NCBI GenBank assembly: GCA_934149155.1
Contig: CAKPDZ010000034.1
Span: forward strand, 1-15,256
Direction: 5' to 3'
DNA from: an uncultured Clostridia bacterium
GTDB lineage: Bacteria > Bacillota > Clostridia > TANB77 > CAG-508
Length of the DNA stretch: 15,256 nt
Position 1 is the stretch's first letter. The number at the start of each line of letters is the position of its first letter. Positions 13,022 through 15,256 of this stretch are shown here, one piece after another. The notes beneath the pieces were generated by a model, which worked only from the letters and a program-made list of their open reading frames with translations, made no database searches and was not told the origin of the DNA. A program made the position numbers and the translations under genes.

Positions 13022-13879
13022 ATGAGTTCACTATGTATAAAAACAAATAATAAAAATATATTAGAATATTTACAAAATGAATTTTCAAGTTTTAATATGT
13101 TAAATACATTTTATTCCCAAAAGCAATTCAAACACTACCAAAACATAATAATACATTATACAGGAATAGACAAAGAACTTTTTTATACTAAACTTGCAAC
13201 AATATTATCTTATTTAGTAATTGATTATTTTGAAACAGATATAATAAAACAAATATTAAATTCAAATTACTTCTATTTTGAAAAATCTGAATTTAATACT
13301 ATCTTAAACTTATGTGAAGAAAATTTATGTGATTCTAGTGAATTTACTTTACCAAATCGTCAGCTTTTATTATTTGATATTTTTTATAAATATATATCAA
13401 CTCACCACTCAATAGTATTATCAGGATTTATAAATTTTAGACTTAGTAATTACAGAGAATTGCTTGAAGATTTAATAGATTTATCTGTTAATGAATTTAT
13501 TATTGAAAGAGAATATCTCGAATTTGTATCAATTCTAAGATTATATATAAACTCTCAACCTTCATCTGATATGATAATTCATGTTATATCTTTTGAAAGT
13601 AAAATCTTGTTGTTAGATGATAATATGAGAAAAATCTCTATAGATAAAAATTCTTTAAATGCAAAATATTTATCAGATGTATCTTTCTCTAATAATGACT
13701 ATATATTAAATACTTTATTAACTCTATTGCCAAAGAAAATTCATTTACACATTATTTCTACTTCTGGTAATTCAGAATTTTTAAGTACTTTGCAACTTAT
13801 TTTTGAAAATCGTATTGATATTTGTTATGATTGTAATATTTGTAATATGTATAAAAAAATAAATATAAAGAATAAATAA
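13022..13879 (+). CDS. ytxC: YtxC-like sporulation protein
   Basis: 285 residues, close to the length of Bacillus YtxC (about 280), a conserved sporulation-associated family of unknown mechanism. The recognisable block is LLLFDIFYKYISTHHSIVLS at about 119-138, continuing GFINFRLSNYRELLEDLIDLSVNEF then IIEREYLEFVSILRLYINSQ (about 139-183), where the family has a GFI-FRL segment and an EKEY-EFI-LL pattern. No signal peptide. The C-terminal third (ILLLDDNMRKISID onward) is more variable and ends in a Cys-containing basic tail. The start is ATG 13022 with AAGGAGC 7 bases before. It has a forespore-type promoter like the one in front of spoVAC. Single-gene transcript ending in a shared hairpin. 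Confidence 0.8.
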   Translation: MSSLCIKTNNKNILEYLQNEFSSFNMLNTFYSQKQFKHYQNIIIHYTGIDKELFYTKLATILSYLVIDYFETDIIKQILNSNYFYFEKSEFNTILNLCEENLCDSSEFTLPNRQLLLFDIFYKYISTHHSIVLSGFINFRLSNYRELLEDLIDLSVNEFIIEREYLEFVSILRLYINSQPSSDMIIHVISFESKILLLDDNMRKISIDKNSLNAKYLSDVSFSNNDYILNTLLTLLPKKIHLHIISTSGNSEFLSTLQLIFENRIDICYDCNICNMYKKINIKNK

Positions 13880-13880
13880 A

Positions 13881-13920
13881 CCTCTAGCATTAGTTTTATT
13901 CTAACACTAGAGGTATTTAT
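13881..13920. terminator. Hairpin between ytxC and the convergent transporter gene
   Basis: Arms 13881-13893 and 13901-13913 with a 7-base loop. In minus-strand RNA the two imperfect positions are G-U pairs (13 continuous pairs), while in plus-strand RNA they are C-A and A-C mismatches. The helix is therefore tuned to end the transporter transcript, with a weaker effect on ytxC. T-runs on both sides are moderate (GGTTTATTTATTC on the minus side, GGTATTTATTTG on the plus side). Confidence 0.75.
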
Positions 13921-13946
13921 TTGCATCCTTTATAATTTATTTATAT

Positions 13947-15239
13947 CTATATATTTACTTTTTCTTTAATTTCATTTATTTCTTCATCGCTACCTTTAAT
14001 CCAGTCTTTCCCATCAACTATTCTTGTTACAAGCATTGATGAAACTGTATCTCCCACAACATTAAGCATAGTTGCAGGTGCATCTATTATTGTTGCAACC
14101 ATTGTAAGTATTGGTAATGCTGCAACAGGGAATCCCATCATTGTTATAATTAACATTTCTGAAATTGTTCCCCCACCTATTGGAACTCCTGTTATTAACA
14201 AATTTGCAAGTATTGCAACGCCTAAAACTTGTAATACTCCAGCAGGTGTATTTATTACTGTTCCAAATAGACAAACTAAAAACATAATTTTAAATACTGA
14301 TCCTATCATTGATCCATCTTTATGAAAACTCGTTCCCATTGGTATTGTTGTTTCTGCAATATCATCTGGAACTCCCATCTTTTTAGCACATTCTACATTT
14401 ACAGGAATACATGCTGCACTTGAACATGTTGCAAGAGATGTTAAAGTTGATGGTACTGCATTTTTCCAAAATGCTTTTACCCCTACTTTTCCTCCAGCTA
14501 TAAATGCATATATTGTATAAAATACAAAGTAGAATGCTAATGCAACAATTGTATATACTACAAATGTTTTTAAATATCCAACTGCTATTGATGCTCCAAA
14601 AGTTCCTATTAATGCAGCAAAATAACATCCTAGGCCTATTGGTGCATAATACATTATTATTTTTACAACATTTTGTATTACTGAATTTGCTGATATTAAA
14701 AGATCTAATAATTGTTTTCCACTTTCTCCAGACATCCTTATTGCTATTCCACAAATTATTGAAGCAACTAAAATTGCTATTATATTTTCTTTTGATAATA
14801 ATTTGCTAAAATCATTTACTGTTAATAATTGAACTGTTCTATCTGCAATTGTTATATCTTCATCTTCTGACGTTTCTTCACTCGTTGTATCTTCTAATGC
14901 TGTTTTTATTTTTTCACCATCTTCTGGATTAACTAATTTTACAAAATATGTACTAGCAAATCCAACTAATACTGCTATTAGCGATGTTACTGCAAATACA
15001 GCAAGTATTGTAATCATAATTTTTCCAAGTCTCTTTGGATTTTCCATCTTTGCAATTGATGTCGTTATTGTTAAAAATATAAGTGGTACAATGATAACTA
15101 ATAATAGATTTAAAAATATGTTTCCTAAAGGTTGCAATATAGTTGCTTTTTCTTGGAATATAATTCCTACAATTGCACCAACAATAATAGCAACTAAAAG
15201 AATTATTGTTGATTTGTAATTTGATAAAAATTTTTTCAT
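13947..15239 (-). CDS. DAACS-family amino acid/dicarboxylate:cation symporter with atypical motifs
   Basis: 430-residue transporter of the GltPh/EAAT fold: eight membrane helices plus two re-entrant hairpins, cytoplasmic membrane. HP1 is SLATCSSAACIP (268-279), HP2 is GVPIGGGTISEM (351-362) and the last helix has DAPATMLNVVGD (386-397). The usual NMDGT of helix 7 is FHKDGS (305-310): Asp is kept, Asn and Met become His and Lys. The Arg that binds an acidic side chain in GltPh (R397) is Ala here (residue 389), while the Asp (D386), Asn (N393) and Asp (D397) remain. Acidic amino acids are therefore unlikely substrates; a neutral amino acid is more plausible. An acidic linker (residues 106-131) replaces a short loop after the third helix. 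The start at 15239 is supported by GAGG 7 bases upstream. The promoter lies outside the window. Confidence 0.88.
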   Translation of the reverse strand: MKKFLSNYKSTIILLVAIIVGAIVGIIFQEKATILQPLGNIFLNLLLVIIVPLIFLTITTSIAKMENPKRLGKIMITILAVFAVTSLIAVLVGFASTYFVKLVNPEDGEKIKTALEDTTSEETSEDEDITIADRTVQLLTVNDFSKLLSKENIIAILVASIICGIAIRMSGESGKQLLDLLISANSVIQNVVKIIMYYAPIGLGCYFAALIGTFGASIAVGYLKTFVVYTIVALAFYFVFYTIYAFIAGGKVGVKAFWKNAVPSTLTSLATCSSAACIPVNVECAKKMGVPDDIAETTIPMGTSFHKDGSMIGSVFKIMFLVCLFGTVINTPAGVLQVLGVAILANLLITGVPIGGGTISEMLIITMMGFPVAALPILTMVATIIDAPATMLNVVGDTVSSMLVTRIVDGKDWIKGSDEEINEIKEKVNI

Positions 15240-15256
15240 AATACTACCTCGTTTCA

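Noticed and set aside
14504..14809. Plus-strand 101-residue reading frame rich in Leu
   Set aside because: It is antisense to the transporter gene; the Leu-rich composition is the shadow of the opposite strand's codons.

Overview
The window looks like chromosome of an AT-rich, spore-forming member of the Clostridia. It has low GC, AGGAGG-type ribosome binding sites about 7-8 bases before starts, a three-gene spoVAC-spoVAD-spoVAE operon, a YtxC-like sporulation gene and a Firmicutes-style infC-rpmI-rplT operon. I see no phage, IS transposase, tRNA, rRNA or CRISPR array. Two structured intergenic elements and one orphan gene with its own promoter and terminator stand out from a mostly ordinary core region.

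Layout. Bases 1-3206 are all minus strand: the 5' part of a MtaB-type tRNA methylthiotransferase (it runs off the left edge), a ROK sugar kinase, a degenerate prepilin-peptidase-like membrane protein and a small single-pass membrane protein. The last three look like one operon read from a promoter at about 3276. A 104-residue orphan of unknown function (3430-3744, plus) is read divergently and ends in a strong hairpin. Bases 3788-5672 (minus) are the spoVA operon behind a probable forespore sigma-factor promoter. Bases 5769-7880 (minus) hold a 5'-nucleotidase-like HAD protein coupled to an IMP dehydrogenase. Bases 7967-9105 (minus) are rplT, rpmI and infC, with an attenuator-type leader (9121-9276) and a textbook promoter; infC appears to start at an AUA codon.

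Bases 9312-9875 hold no protein gene. They contain a roughly 150-base element with terminal inverted repeats (9366-9516) and a roughly 182-base rod-shaped RNA candidate with a closing stem, central bubble and T-tract (9565-9749) that resembles 6S RNA in architecture. A DUF4912 protein with a long lysine-rich tail follows (9876-10760). Next is a spacer with a terminator and a two-copy 28-base repeat, then a GH57 alpha-glucan branching-type enzyme (10893-12485). Bases 12504-12749 (minus) encode a two-helix membrane protein with a long structured leader. Bases 13022-13879 encode YtxC, again behind a forespore-type promoter. Bases 13947-15239 (minus) encode a DAACS-family transporter with atypical cation and substrate motifs.

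How the parts fit. Translation and tRNA modification (infC operon, mtaB), guanine nucleotide supply (IMP dehydrogenase plus nucleotidase) and alpha-glucan metabolism (DUF4912 plus GH57) are housekeeping. spoVA and ytxC are sporulation genes that seem to share a promoter type (TGnATA, 17 bases, AATACTR). The items most worth a second look are the 6S-like RNA, the infC leader with its 8-base alternative pairing and AUA start, the orphan gene with its hairpin leader, the degenerate prepilin peptidase operon, and the transporter with lysine in place of the NMDGT methionine.
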